64,000 bases of DNA from Mesorhizobium sp. B4-1-4 (GTDB lineage: Bacteria > Pseudomonadota > Alphaproteobacteria > Rhizobiales > Rhizobiaceae): assembly GCF_006439395.2 (NCBI RefSeq), contig NZ_CP083950.1, positions 3,968,001 to 4,032,000 of the forward strand, given 5' to 3'. Position numbers and translations under genes: made by a program. This document shows, in pieces, positions 7,613 to 19,577 of the stretch; the first letter of the stretch is position 1; the number at the start of each line of letters is the position of its first letter. The notes below the pieces were generated by a model. That model saw nothing but the letters and a program-made list of their open reading frames with translations, was not told the DNA's origin and searched no databases.

Positions 7613-8431
7613 GTGGACGTCTTTGGGCTCAAACCGCTGTTGATTTGGGCGCTGATCTTCATTCCCCTGGAGAGGATCCTTGCCCTTCGACCGCAGCAAA
7701 AGATATTTCGAAAGGGGGTTTTCAACGACCTTTCCTATTACGTCTTCAATGGCATCGCGGTCAATTTCATCGGCGGCGTGCTCTTTGTGCCGGTCATCAG
7801 CGCCGCCGCTCTGCTCGTTCCGACAGGCCTGACGGAGGCCGTGGCCCAGCAGGCGACATGGCTTCAGGTCATCGAGATCGTCGTCATGACCGATCTTGGC
7901 GTGTATGCCGCACATCGTGCGTTTCACGCTGTGCCGATCCTCTGGCGCTTCCATTCCATCCATCATGGCGTCGAGGAGATGGACTACCTTGCTGCCTTTC
8001 ACGTCCATCCGATCGATCAGATCCTCACAAAGGCAGCCGCGTTGGTGCCGGTGTTTCTCCTCGGCTTCGACGGCGAGGCGCTCGGCATCTATTTCCTCAT
8101 CTATGCAGGGCACGCCATGCTGATCCATGCCAACCTTCGCATCAGCTTCGGCCCCCTCAAATGGCTGATCGCCAGTCCTCAGTTTCATCACTGGCACCAC
8201 GCCGGCGAGCGATCAGCCTATGACAAGAATTTCGCCGGCCAGCTTTCAATCATCGACCTCATATTCGGCACGTTCCGCATTCCCGGCGCATCGATGCCGG
8301 CCAAGTACGGCGTTGACGACCCGATTCCCACGAACTTCTTTGGCCAGATCGGCTATCCGTTGACGCCGCACAAGGCGGGATCGCCTGCCAAGCCGGTTAC
8401 GACCTCGGATAGGCCGCAGTCGGAACTGTGA
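7613..8431 (+). CDS. sterol desaturase / fatty acid hydroxylase family protein
   Basis: This 272-residue integral membrane di-iron oxygenase starts at GTG 7613 with GGGAG upstream. Histidine clusters define the family: AAHRAFH, then RFHSIHHG, then a C-terminal SPQFHHWHHAGE. About four hydrophobic spans occur before and between these boxes. Members hydroxylate or desaturate lipids such as fatty acids, carotenoids or hopanoid and sterol relatives; the substrate cannot be told here. The last 35 bp overlap an opposite-strand LamG-like remnant. Neighbouring DNA is gene-poor, so this gene may have arrived with foreign DNA. Confidence 0.85.
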   Translation: MDVFGLKPLLIWALIFIPLERILALRPQQKIFRKGVFNDLSYYVFNGIAVNFIGGVLFVPVISAAALLVPTGLTEAVAQQATWLQVIEIVVMTDLGVYAAHRAFHAVPILWRFHSIHHGVEEMDYLAAFHVHPIDQILTKAAALVPVFLLGFDGEALGIYFLIYAGHAMLIHANLRISFGPLKWLIASPQFHHWHHAGERSAYDKNFAGQLSIIDLIFGTFRIPGASMPAKYGVDDPIPTNFFGQIGYPLTPHKAGSPAKPVTTSDRPQSEL

Positions 8432-8517
8432 AGCCACCATCCGACCCGTAGCGCGCCACACCGTTGGTGAAGCGGATTTCGTCTACCCAACCATTGAGAT
8501 CGTAGCCGCCAAAAATA
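8397..8517 (-). pseudogene. C-terminal remnant of LamG/concanavalin-A-like domain protein
   Basis: Read on the minus strand, this frame encodes GGYDLNGWVDEIRFTNGVAR followed by YGSDGGFTVPTAAYPRS and a stop at 8397-8399. The WVDEIRFTNGVARY core is characteristic of LamG/laminin-G-like jelly-roll domains in phage tail and bacterial surface proteins. Upstream homology breaks near 8510-8520, apparently by frameshift, and no start can be found. Its end overlaps the 3' end of the convergent hydroxylase gene. I regard it as a decayed phage-derived fragment. Confidence 0.5.
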
Positions 8518-8603
8518 GGGATTGAGGCTGCCGTTTTTCAGCAGGCTGCTGGCAAAAGTTCGCGTTATACGCCCAACAGGTCCATATGCCCTCAATGTTT
8601 TAG

Positions 8604-8623
8604 TGCCATCCGATCTTGCGCGG
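8604..8623 (+). repeat. 20-bp direct repeat, copy 1
   Basis: TGCCATCCGATCTTGCGCGG occurs here and again 180 bp downstream. Confidence 0.7.
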
Positions 8624-8783
8624 GCTCAGCCAGCCGGCCGGTTTGGTGCCAAATGAAGTTGCGCGGCCGGTTTCTGGCTTTCTGGCTTTCCGGCCCCGCC
8701 GTCTCCCGTCAAACCCCTTGGTTTCCGGGCTTCTGGCGGCTCTTCCCGCCGATTATCACCTTTTCCCGGCTATCCCCGGCTGA

Positions 8784-8803
8784 TGCCATCCGATCTTGCG
8801 CGG
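8784..8803 (+). repeat. 20-bp direct repeat, copy 2
   Basis: Exact second copy of the repeat at 8604-8623, bounding a 160-bp GC-rich segment without genes. Confidence 0.7.
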
Positions 8804-9054
8804 TACACGTCGCGGGCGGGGCGCCGGTTCACGCTATGCCCATCAGCGGCACCCACAATGAGATTGATGGCACATGGTGAACGGAGCGTATTATCCGCAC
8901 ACTCCTCCCTAGCCCGGGCCGGGATGAAGCAAATGCTCGTCTGCCCGGCGATCGCATCTTTCCGACTTAGCTTTGTACCAAACCGACGGTTGAATCCCTT
9001 TGATGTCCCCCCGCTGAAGGAGTAAATACTTCCTTAGGCATAAGGGAGGTGGCG

Positions 9055-9423
9055 GTGCCTCTAGGCGATACAGACATGGCGCGGGTGACGATTGACGCCA
9101 TCTTTCTGTCGCAGCACCGCGCTAGGGCTGACATTGCCTCACTACGCGCCGATATAGCTCAAACCCGGCGTGCAATCGCGGCATCACGCGAGCTTCTCAA
9201 GCGGTTTCGCCAACGCAAGATAGACGAGGCGCGATGGGAAGTTGAGCACCCCTCGGTATCAGCGTTCGATGCAGACATTCTCCGGTCTGTTTTTCGAGAT
9301 TTGGTCTTGGAAATGAAGGCACCGGAGTGTCAATGGCGTAATCTAGCTCAGAGCCTGGTTCACGAGTTTTGCCACTGCGAGCGGGTTGAGCCCGGCTTGG
9401 TGGATTGGATCATCGGTAAGTAA
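9055..9423 (+). CDS. hypothetical protein with coiled-coil segment
   Basis: This 122-residue protein is of unknown family. I choose GTG 9055 because AGGGAGG ends five bases upstream; the in-frame GTG at 9049 overlaps that ribosome-binding site. Residues 20-60 or so are a charged amphipathic helix (ADIASLRADIAQTRRAIAAS), a likely coiled coil. The C-terminal half has a Cys-His-Cys cluster (HEFCHCERVEPG) whose role is unknown. No operon partner is evident. It may be a lineage-specific gene in a gene-poor zone. Confidence 0.45.
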   Translation: MPLGDTDMARVTIDAIFLSQHRARADIASLRADIAQTRRAIAASRELLKRFRQRKIDEARWEVEHPSVSAFDADILRSVFRDLVLEMKAPECQWRNLAQSLVHEFCHCERVEPGLVDWIIGK

Positions 9424-9502
9424 ATCCGCCTCTCAGATTTGAAATCTGATGGACCACCCCTACTTTCATAGTCCATATCAGAAATGTCGCATGATTCGTG
9501 AC

Positions 9503-9715
9503 ATGGGCAGGAAGGCAAAGCAGGCGATTATTGCACTACCGTTGGATGACGAGATTCAAACGGAAGCCGCCTACTAGGACCGTAAGTGCGGAATTACCAC
9601 AGAAGAAGCCTTGCGCATCATCGAAGCGGCCAACCGTCCAAAGTCGACAAGGGCGCTAAGGTGCGGCCATTCCGGCAGAAGCCGCATCATGCCCGGATCG
9701 GCGCGGCGCGCCTGA
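9503..9715 (+). pseudogene. possible small gene broken by an in-frame amber codon
   Basis: From ATG 9503 the frame reads MGRKAKQAIIALPLDDEIQT, then EAAY, a TAG stop at 9575-9577, and then continues naturally as DRKCGITTEEALRIIEAANR to a stop at 9713. The continuation looks like a normal helical protein segment, so a CAG to TAG change in a small gene is plausible. I do not recognise the family. The remaining bases up to 9873 show only a short palindrome at 9831-9850. Confidence 0.3.
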
Positions 9716-9873
9716 ATCACCAAGCGTCTTTGGCGACATGCACAAAAACCGGGACGGTCCGGCAATTGTCGCGGGGCGGATGCATGGGTACAGACGTGCT
9801 CAGCCGGCCCCAACGCCGCTCCATCTCGCAAATCCCCCACTTGGGGGATTCTTATAGCCCGATTTCATTCAGC

Positions 9874-11031
9874 TCAGACGCCTGCGACGGCGCACAGGCT
9901 CTTCATCCTGGATATGGCAAGGTCCGGATCGGCCAGCAATCCTGCATGGTCGGCAAGGCGGAAAATATCGGCATAGTGGCGGATGCCGCGCGCCGACTGC
10001 ATGCCGCCGACCATCGTGAAATGGTCCTGGTGGCCGTTCAGCCAGGCCATGAAGACGATGCCGGCCTTGTAGTATTCGGTCGGCGCCTCGAAGATTTTTC
10101 GCGATAGCGGCACCGTCGGCGCCATCAGCGCGTCATAGCCGGCACGGTCGCCATCCGCCAGTTTCGCCAAGGCCGCGTTGGCGACCGGCGCGATGGCATC
10201 GAAAATGCCAAGCAGCGCGTGCGAGTGCCTCTTGCCGTCGCCGGCGATCAGTTCGGGATAGTTGAAGTCGTCGCCGGTGAACATCACGACGTCGTCCGGC
10301 AGCCGGTCGCGCAGTGCAACCTCCTTGCCTGCATCGAGCAACGATATCTTGATGCCTTCGACCTTGCCGGCATGGCGTTCGATGATGGCCACCACCGTAT
10401 CGAGCGCGGTCTCGAAATCGTCGCAGCCCCAATAGCCCTTCAAGGCCGGGTCGAACATCTCACCCAGCCAGTGCAGAATGACCTTGCCGGAGGCCTGGCT
10501 CAGAATACGGTCATAGATGGCGGCGTAGTCGTCCGGCCCCTTCGCTACTGCCGCCAGGGCGCGGCTGGCCATCATGATCGCCTTGCCGCCCTGCCCTTCG
10601 ATGAAGGCGAACTGCTCCTCATAGGCGCCGATCACCTCATCCAGCGTCCTGGCCGACCCCGGCGCCAGATGGTCGGTACCGGCACCCGAGGCGAGATCGG
10701 CGCCGTCGACGGTGCGTGCCTCGGCGATAGAGCGGCGGATCAATTCCTGCGCGCTTGCCCAATCGAAGCCCATGCCGCGCTGCGACGTGTCCATCGCCTC
10801 GGCGATGCGGAAGCCGAGCCGCCACAAATGATGACGAAACGCCATCGTCCTGTCCCAGTCGACCACGGGCCGCGACCACGGATCGGTCATTCCAAGAGGA
10901 TCGGCGACGACATGCGCGGCGGCATAGGCGATGCGCGGAAACCGCGCGCCCTTCACCGGCTGCACCGGCTGGCCGACAAGCGCATAACGGGTGCTGCGGC
11001 CACCACCCTCACCAGGCAAGGCAATATCCAT
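9874..11031 (-). CDS. DUF993 family, dihydrodipicolinate synthase-like protein
   Basis: This 385-residue protein is of the DUF993 group, annotated as dihydrodipicolinate-synthase-like TIM barrels. Visible features are DWDRTMAFRHHLWRLGFRIA near residue 80, an EGIKISLLDAGKE segment that may hold the barrel lysine, and MFTGDDFNYPELIAGDG. The presumed role is an aldolase or lyase step in carbohydrate catabolism; the reaction is unknown. It is divergent from a LacI regulator. A perfect palindrome TGGAACGTTCCA lies 28 bp upstream of its ATG, so control by that LacI protein is likely. It probably acts with the following oxidoreductase and CoA-ester genes. Confidence 0.8.
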   Translation of the reverse strand: MDIALPGEGGGRSTRYALVGQPVQPVKGARFPRIAYAAAHVVADPLGMTDPWSRPVVDWDRTMAFRHHLWRLGFRIAEAMDTSQRGMGFDWASAQELIRRSIAEARTVDGADLASGAGTDHLAPGSARTLDEVIGAYEEQFAFIEGQGGKAIMMASRALAAVAKGPDDYAAIYDRILSQASGKVILHWLGEMFDPALKGYWGCDDFETALDTVVAIIERHAGKVEGIKISLLDAGKEVALRDRLPDDVVMFTGDDFNYPELIAGDGKRHSHALLGIFDAIAPVANAALAKLADGDRAGYDALMAPTVPLSRKIFEAPTEYYKAGIVFMAWLNGHQDHFTMVGGMQSARGIRHYADIFRLADHAGLLADPDLAISRMKSLCAVAGV

Positions 11032-11059
11032 CGATTTCTCCCTTCATTGCGCCTATAAA

Positions 11060-11071
11060 TGGAACGTTCCA
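11060..11071. promoter_or_regulatory. LacI-family operator O1
   Basis: Perfect 12-bp palindrome TGGAACGTTCCA with a central CG, as usual for LacI-family operators. It is 28 bp upstream of the DUF993 start. Confidence 0.72.
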
Positions 11072-11220
11072 ATAAATCAAGAACCTTTAGGATTTGCAGG
11101 CGACTTCCCTAAAATGCTGCATTGCAGCACGCAATGCCTTCCAGCTCACGCTCTACAGCGTCGAATTACCGATTTTTCGCGCCGGGAAAAATCCCGATTG
11201 ACTCTCGGCTGGAGCAATGA

Positions 11221-11234
11221 TTAGAACGTTCCAA
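11221..11234. promoter_or_regulatory. LacI-family operator O2
   Basis: TTAGAACGTTCCAA is a one-mismatch version of the O1 palindrome. It lies 33 bp upstream of the lacI-type gene start, so the regulator probably controls itself as well as the divergent gene. Confidence 0.7.
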
Positions 11235-11267
11235 TAAAACTTGACCTGAACCGGAGGAGATATCTGA

Positions 11268-14929
<3,662 letters not shown>

Positions 14930-14937
<8 letters not shown>

Positions 14938-15706
14938 ACGCCTCGTCACCTTCGAGCCGGAAGGCGCCATCGGCATCGTCACCTTGCACCGGCCTGAAAA
15001 ATTCAACGCGCTTGATATTCCGATGCTGCGGGCGCTGGAAACCGCGCTTAATGAGGCGGAGATCGCCGAAGGTGTGCGCGTGGTGCTCATCCGCGGCGAA
15101 GGCAAGGGCTTTTGCGCCGGCGGCGATATCGAGGCTTGGGGTGCCATGAGCGCCGCCGATTTCCAGGTGCAATGGGTGCGCTATGGCCATCGTGTCTTCG
15201 ACCGGCTGGCGCGTCTCAGGCAACCGACCATCGCCGTGCTGTCCGGCCACGCGCTGGGCGGCGGGCTGGAACTGGCCGTCGCTTGTGATTTTCGCGTCGC
15301 AGAGACGCATGTGAAACTGGGCTTCCCGGAAACGTCGATCGGCGTCGTGCCCGGCTGGTCCGGCACGCAACGCGCCGTGCGCCGCTTCGGCGCACAGACG
15401 GTGCGTCGCATGGCCCTTGGTGGCGAGATCGTTCTTGCACCCGAAGCGCTCGCCCTTGGCGTCGTCGACAGGATGGTCGAAACCGGCAAGGCGCTCGCCG
15501 AGGCCAAGGCCTGGGCCGGAAAGATCGCCGAGCGCGGCCCCTTGGCGACGGAAGCGGCCAAGCTGATGATCGCGGTCGCCGAAGGCGAGGAAAGTGCTGC
15601 CGCCGTCGAAGCACTGGCCAGCGGCTTCATCGCGCTAACCGGCGACCTCAAGGCTGGTGTCGGTGCTTTCAAGACCAAACACAAGCCGGCATTTTCAAGA
15701 TCATAG
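14930..15706 (+). CDS. enoyl-CoA hydratase/isomerase family protein
   Basis: This 258-residue crotonase-fold protein has the oxyanion-hole segments GKGFCAGGDIEAW and SGHALGGGLELAVACDFRV. Both glutamates of classic hydratases are present at the standard 20-residue spacing, in GGGLE and GFPE. That supports true hydratase chemistry rather than a decayed activity, although retro-aldol or ring-opening crotonases can look similar. The ATG overlaps the end of the CoA-transferase gene by eight bases, so the two proteins are coupled and probably act consecutively on one CoA ester. Confidence 0.9.
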
Positions 15707-15712
15707 AGAAAA

Positions 15713-17233
15713 GTGAAGCTGATGAACGCTCCCCTCAACATCGCCATGCCCGCCGAGGCGTCCGCAGCGCCAAGAACCTATCGGCTGCTGATCGATGGCA
15801 AGCATGTCGATGCCTGTGACGGCCGCATGCTGGAACGCAAGAGCCCTGGCCACGGCTTCACCGTCTCGCGCTATGCGCAAGCCGGCGCGGCCGAAGTGGA
15901 AGCAGCGATGCAGGCCGCGCACCAGGCGTTCGAGACCGGTCCCTGGCCGCGCATGAAGGCAGCCGAACGCGCCGCGATCCTGCTCAAGGCGGCAGACCTG
16001 ATCGAGGCGCGGCTGGAAGACATCGCCCGGCTCGATGCCCTGGAATCCGGCAAGCCGGTCGCCCAGGCGCGCGGTGAGATCGGCGGCGCTGTCGACATCT
16101 GGCGCTATGCGGCCTCGCTCGCCCGCACGCTGCATGGCGAATCCTATGCCAATCTCGGCGACGCCATGCTGGGCGTTGTGGTGCGTGAACCGATCGGCGT
16201 CGTCTCGATCATCACCCCATGGAATTTCCCGTTCCTGATCGTCAGCCAGAAACTTCCTTTCGCGCTGGCCGCCGGTTGCACCGCCGTGGTCAAGCCGAGC
16301 GAAATGACATCGGCCTCCACCTTCGTGCTCGGCGATATCCTGCTGGAAGCCGGCCTGCCCGCCGGCGTCGTCAACATCCTCGCCGGTCTGGGCGCCGATG
16401 TCGGCGCGCCGATGGTTAGCCACCCCCTGGTCGAGATGGTGTCGTTCACCGGCTCGACCCGCGTTGGCAAGATGACCATGGCTTCCGCCGCGCAATCGCT
16501 GAAGAAGGTCTCGATGGAACTCGGCGGCAAGAACGGCCAGATCGTCTTCCCCGACGCCGATCTCGAGGCTGCGGCTGACGCGGCGGTGTTCGGCGGCTTC
16601 TTCAATGCCGGCGAATGCTGCAATGCCGGCAGCCGACTGATCGTGCACGAGGCGATCGCCGGTGATTTTCTCAGCGCCGTCAAGGCGCTCACCGCCAGGG
16701 TGACTGTCGGCGATCCGCTCGACGACAGCACCAAGGTCGGCGCGATGATCTCGTCCGACCATCTGGCCAAGGTTACGGATTACGTTACGGCAGCGGCAAG
16801 CGTGGGCAGCACTGTCTATAGCGGCGGCCAGCAACTGGCTTCGAATGCCGGTCAATATCTCGATCCCACCATCATCCGCGGCGTCACCGAGGACATGGCC
16901 ATCGCACGCGAGGAAGTCTTCGGCCCCGTGCTCTCGGTGCTGACTTTTGAAACGATTGAAAAGGCGTTGCACATCGCCAACAACACGCCCTATGGTCTGT
17001 CGGCCGGCGTGTGGAGCGCCAACATCGACACATGCATGTCGGTGGCGCGCGGGGTGCGTTCGGGAACCGTTTGGGTAAACACATTCATGGAAGGTTATCC
17101 CGAGCTGCCCTTTGGAGGCTATAAACAGTCCGGCCTTGGACGCGAACTCGGCAAACGCGCCGTCGAGGACTATACCGAGGAAAAGACAATCCAGTTTCAT
17201 CGCGGCCAGCGCACCGGATGGTGGGTCGGCTGA
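15713..17233 (+). CDS. NAD(P)-dependent aldehyde dehydrogenase
   Basis: This 506-residue ALDH has the cofactor region PWNFPFLIVSQKLPFALAAG, the general base in SMELGGKNGQIVF and the catalytic Cys in FFNAGECCNAGSRL. The C-terminal FGGYKQSGLGRELG is typical. GTG 15713 and ATG 15722 are both possible starts; the latter has GAGAAAAG at fair spacing. It follows the enoyl-CoA hydratase gene by six bases and precedes the ABC importer, so it belongs to the same operon. It oxidises an aldehyde intermediate to the acid, which the CoA-transferase could then activate. Confidence 0.92.
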   Translation: MKLMNAPLNIAMPAEASAAPRTYRLLIDGKHVDACDGRMLERKSPGHGFTVSRYAQAGAAEVEAAMQAAHQAFETGPWPRMKAAERAAILLKAADLIEARLEDIARLDALESGKPVAQARGEIGGAVDIWRYAASLARTLHGESYANLGDAMLGVVVREPIGVVSIITPWNFPFLIVSQKLPFALAAGCTAVVKPSEMTSASTFVLGDILLEAGLPAGVVNILAGLGADVGAPMVSHPLVEMVSFTGSTRVGKMTMASAAQSLKKVSMELGGKNGQIVFPDADLEAAADAAVFGGFFNAGECCNAGSRLIVHEAIAGDFLSAVKALTARVTVGDPLDDSTKVGAMISSDHLAKVTDYVTAAASVGSTVYSGGQQLASNAGQYLDPTIIRGVTEDMAIAREEVFGPVLSVLTFETIEKALHIANNTPYGLSAGVWSANIDTCMSVARGVRSGTVWVNTFMEGYPELPFGGYKQSGLGRELGKRAVEDYTEEKTIQFHRGQRTGWWVG

Positions 17234-17292
17234 GTTTGGAAGAACCCGGCGGGTTTCCGTCGGTCCTATGACTGCAACAAGGGAGGAAGTAC

Positions 17293-18546
17293 ATGTTGCG
17301 CAAACTGCTTATCGGAACGGCTCTTGCGACGAGCTTTGCGTTTTCGGCGCATGCCGCGGACGTCAAGGAAGTGCAGATGCTGCATTGGTGGACGTCGGGC
17401 GGCGAAGCGGCTGCTCTGAACGTGCTCAAGCAGGACCTGGCCAAGGAAGGCTATGCCTGGAAGGACGTGCCGGTGGCCGGCGGCGGCGGCGACGCCGCAA
17501 TGACCGCGCTGAAGGCGATGGTCGCGGCCGGCAATTACCCGACCGCTTCGCAGATGCTCGGCTACACCGTGCTCGACTATGCCGCAGCCGGCGTCATGGG
17601 CGACCTGACCGAGACGGCCAAGAAGGAAGGCTGGGACAAGTCCGTTCCGGCGGCGCTGCAGAAATTCTCGGTCTATGAAGGCAAGTGGGTCGCGGCTCCG
17701 GTCAACGTCCACTCGGTCAACTGGCTGTGGATCAACAAGGCGGTGATGGACAAGATCGGCGGCACCGAGCCGAAGACCTTCGACGAATTCGTCGCGCTGC
17801 TCGACAAGGCCAAGGCTGCCGGTGTCATCCCGCTCGCGCTGGGCGGCCAGAACTGGCAGGAAGCAACCATGTTCGACTCGGTCGTGCTCTCGACCGGCGG
17901 ACCTGACTTCTACAAGAAGGCCTTCAACGACCTCGACGACGCTTCGCTCAAGTCCGACACGATGAAGAAGTCGTTCGACAATCTCGCCAAGCTGGTCACC
18001 TATGTCGACCCGAACTTCTCGGGCCGCGACTGGAACTTGGCCACCGCCATGGTCATCAAGGGCGATGCCCTTGTGCAGGTCATGGGTGACTGGGCCAAGG
18101 GTGAGTTCCACGCCGCCAAGAAGACCCCGGGCACCGACTTCCTGTGCTATCGCTTCCCGGGCACCGACGGCTCGGTGATCTACAACTCCGACATGTTCGG
18201 CATGTTCAATGTTCCGGAAGACCGCAAGGCCGCCCAGGTCGCATTGGCCACCGCCACCCTGTCGAAGAGCTTCCAGTCGGCCTTCAATGTGGTAAAGGGT
18301 TCGGTTCCCGCACGCACCGACGTGCCGGACACCGACTTCGACGCCTGCGGCAAGAAGGGCATCGCCGACCTGAAGAAGGCCAATGAAGGCGGCACGCTGT
18401 TCGGCTCGCTGGCCCAGGGCTATGGCGCGCCTCCGGCCGTCGCCAATGCTTACAAGGACGTGGTCTCGAAATTCGTCCACGGCCAGATCAAGACCTCGGA
18501 CGAGGCCGTGACCGAGTTGGTCAAGGCGATCGACGACGCCAAGTAA
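17293..18546 (+). CDS. sugar ABC transporter substrate-binding protein (CUT1)
   Basis: This 417-residue periplasmic protein begins with a clear signal peptide ([20 protein letters not shown], cut near AHAAD). Mature sequence [18 protein letters not shown] is typical of family 1 extracellular solute-binding proteins for oligosaccharides, glycosides and polyols. The ribosome-binding site AGGGAGGAAG is strong. A stable UUCG hairpin follows the stop codon, expected to stabilise this transcript relative to the permease genes. Its partners are the two permeases and the ATPase at 18621-21638. Confidence 0.94.
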   Translation: MLRKLLIGTALATSFAFSAHAADVKEVQMLHWWTSGGEAAALNVLKQDLAKEGYAWKDVPVAGGGGDAAMTALKAMVAAGNYPTASQMLGYTVLDYAAAGVMGDLTETAKKEGWDKSVPAALQKFSVYEGKWVAAPVNVHSVNWLWINKAVMDKIGGTEPKTFDEFVALLDKAKAAGVIPLALGGQNWQEATMFDSVVLSTGGPDFYKKAFNDLDDASLKSDTMKKSFDNLAKLVTYVDPNFSGRDWNLATAMVIKGDALVQVMGDWAKGEFHAAKKTPGTDFLCYRFPGTDGSVIYNSDMFGMFNVPEDRKAAQVALATATLSKSFQSAFNVVKGSVPARTDVPDTDFDACGKKGIADLKKANEGGTLFGSLAQGYGAPPAVANAYKDVVSKFVHGQIKTSDEAVTELVKAIDDAK

Positions 18547-18563
18547 GCGTTACGCGTCAAAAC

Positions 18564-18589
18564 ACCTTCCCCGCTTCGGCGGGGAAGGT
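18564..18589 (+). other. UUCG-capped intercistronic hairpin
   Basis: A perfect 11-bp stem (ACCTTCCCCGC/GCGGGGAAGGT) closes a TTCG loop, with no following T-run. It sits between the binding-protein and first permease genes and probably acts as a 3' stabiliser or partial attenuator that raises binding-protein expression. Confidence 0.7.
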
Positions 18590-18620
18590 TCCCCGGCCGA
18601 ACGCTGACGGGAGGAACCTC

Positions 18621-19577
18621 ATGAGCACAGTTGCGACAAGCCAGATCAAGCTGACGCCGGAGCATGCCCGACCGCGTGCCTCAGTACGCTCGCGCCTGCA
18701 GGATGCCTTGCCGAAGATCGTGCTGGCGCCGAGCTTCGCCATCACTGTCATCTTCGTCTACGGCTTCATCCTGTGGACGATCTATCTGTCCTTCACCAAT
18801 TCCAAGACCTTCCCGTCCTACGCCATAACAGGGCCTCGCGCCTATCAGCGGCTGTGGGGCTGGACCTTCGACACCGACCCGCCATCAAGCTGGTACACCT
18901 CGATCACCAACATGGGCATATTCGGCTTTCTCTATATCCTGATCTGCCTGGCGCTCGGCCTGTTCCTGGCCATCCTGCTCGACCAGAAGATCCGTGGCGA
19001 AGGCGTGTTGCGCCCGATCTATCTTTATCCGATGGCGCTGTCCTTCATCGTCACCGGCGTTGCCTGGAAATGGTTCCTCGATCCCGGCCTCGGCCTTGAG
19101 CAGACCCTGCATCAATGGGGCTGGACGAGCTTCCATTTCGACTGGATCAAGAACAAGGATTTCGTCATCTACACCGTGGTCATCGCCGGCGTCTGGCAGG
19201 CCTCGGGCTTCATCATGGCGATGTTCCTGGCCGGCCTGCGCGGCATCGACGGCGAGATCATGAAGGCGGCGCAGATCGATGGCGCCACAACCTTCCAGCT
19301 CTACCGCCGCATCGTCATTCCGCTGCTGCGGCCGATCTTCCTGTCGGCGTTCATCGTGCTCGCCCACCTGGCCATCAAGTCCTACGATCTTGTGGTGGCG
19401 CTGACCAGCGGCGGCCCCGGCGGCTCGGCGTGGCTGCCGTCCAACTTCATGTATGAGTACACATTCAAGCGCAACGAGATGGCGGTCGGCTCGGCCAGTG
19501 CGGTGATCATGCTGATGACCATCGTCGCCATCATCGTGCCCTATCTCTATTCGGAACTCAGGGAGAAGTCGCGATGA
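18621..19577 (+). CDS. sugar ABC transporter permease (MalF/UgpA type)
   Basis: This 318-residue inner-membrane protein has six predicted helices, the first near residues 34-55. The cytoplasmic EAA loop is visible as MKAAQIDGATTFQLYRRIVI, which contacts the ATPase. The start ATG has GGGAGG upstream. The stop overlaps the next permease gene by four bases. It pairs with that permease to form the CUT1 channel. Confidence 0.93.
   Translation: MSTVATSQIKLTPEHARPRASVRSRLQDALPKIVLAPSFAITVIFVYGFILWTIYLSFTNSKTFPSYAITGPRAYQRLWGWTFDTDPPSSWYTSITNMGIFGFLYILICLALGLFLAILLDQKIRGEGVLRPIYLYPMALSFIVTGVAWKWFLDPGLGLEQTLHQWGWTSFHFDWIKNKDFVIYTVVIAGVWQASGFIMAMFLAGLRGIDGEIMKAAQIDGATTFQLYRRIVIPLLRPIFLSAFIVLAHLAIKSYDLVVALTSGGPGGSAWLPSNFMYEYTFKRNEMAVGSASAVIMLMTIVAIIVPYLYSELREKSR

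Larger units (their letters stand above)
8518..9048. other. non-coding, degenerate sequence with a 20-bp direct repeat
   Basis: No convincing gene lies in these 531 bp. The stretch 8640-8790 is rich in CCGG-type low-complexity sequence and is bracketed by two copies of a 20-bp repeat (8604-8623 and 8784-8803). Confidence 0.45.

Noticed and set aside
9831-9850. Intrinsic terminator (AATCCCCCA / TGGGGGATT palindrome)
   Set aside because: The loop is only two bases and there is no T-run on the minus strand after the DUF993 gene; left as an unexplained palindrome.
15701-17200. Minus-strand open frame of 499 codons
   Set aside because: Fully antisense to the aldehyde dehydrogenase gene and without any recognisable motif.
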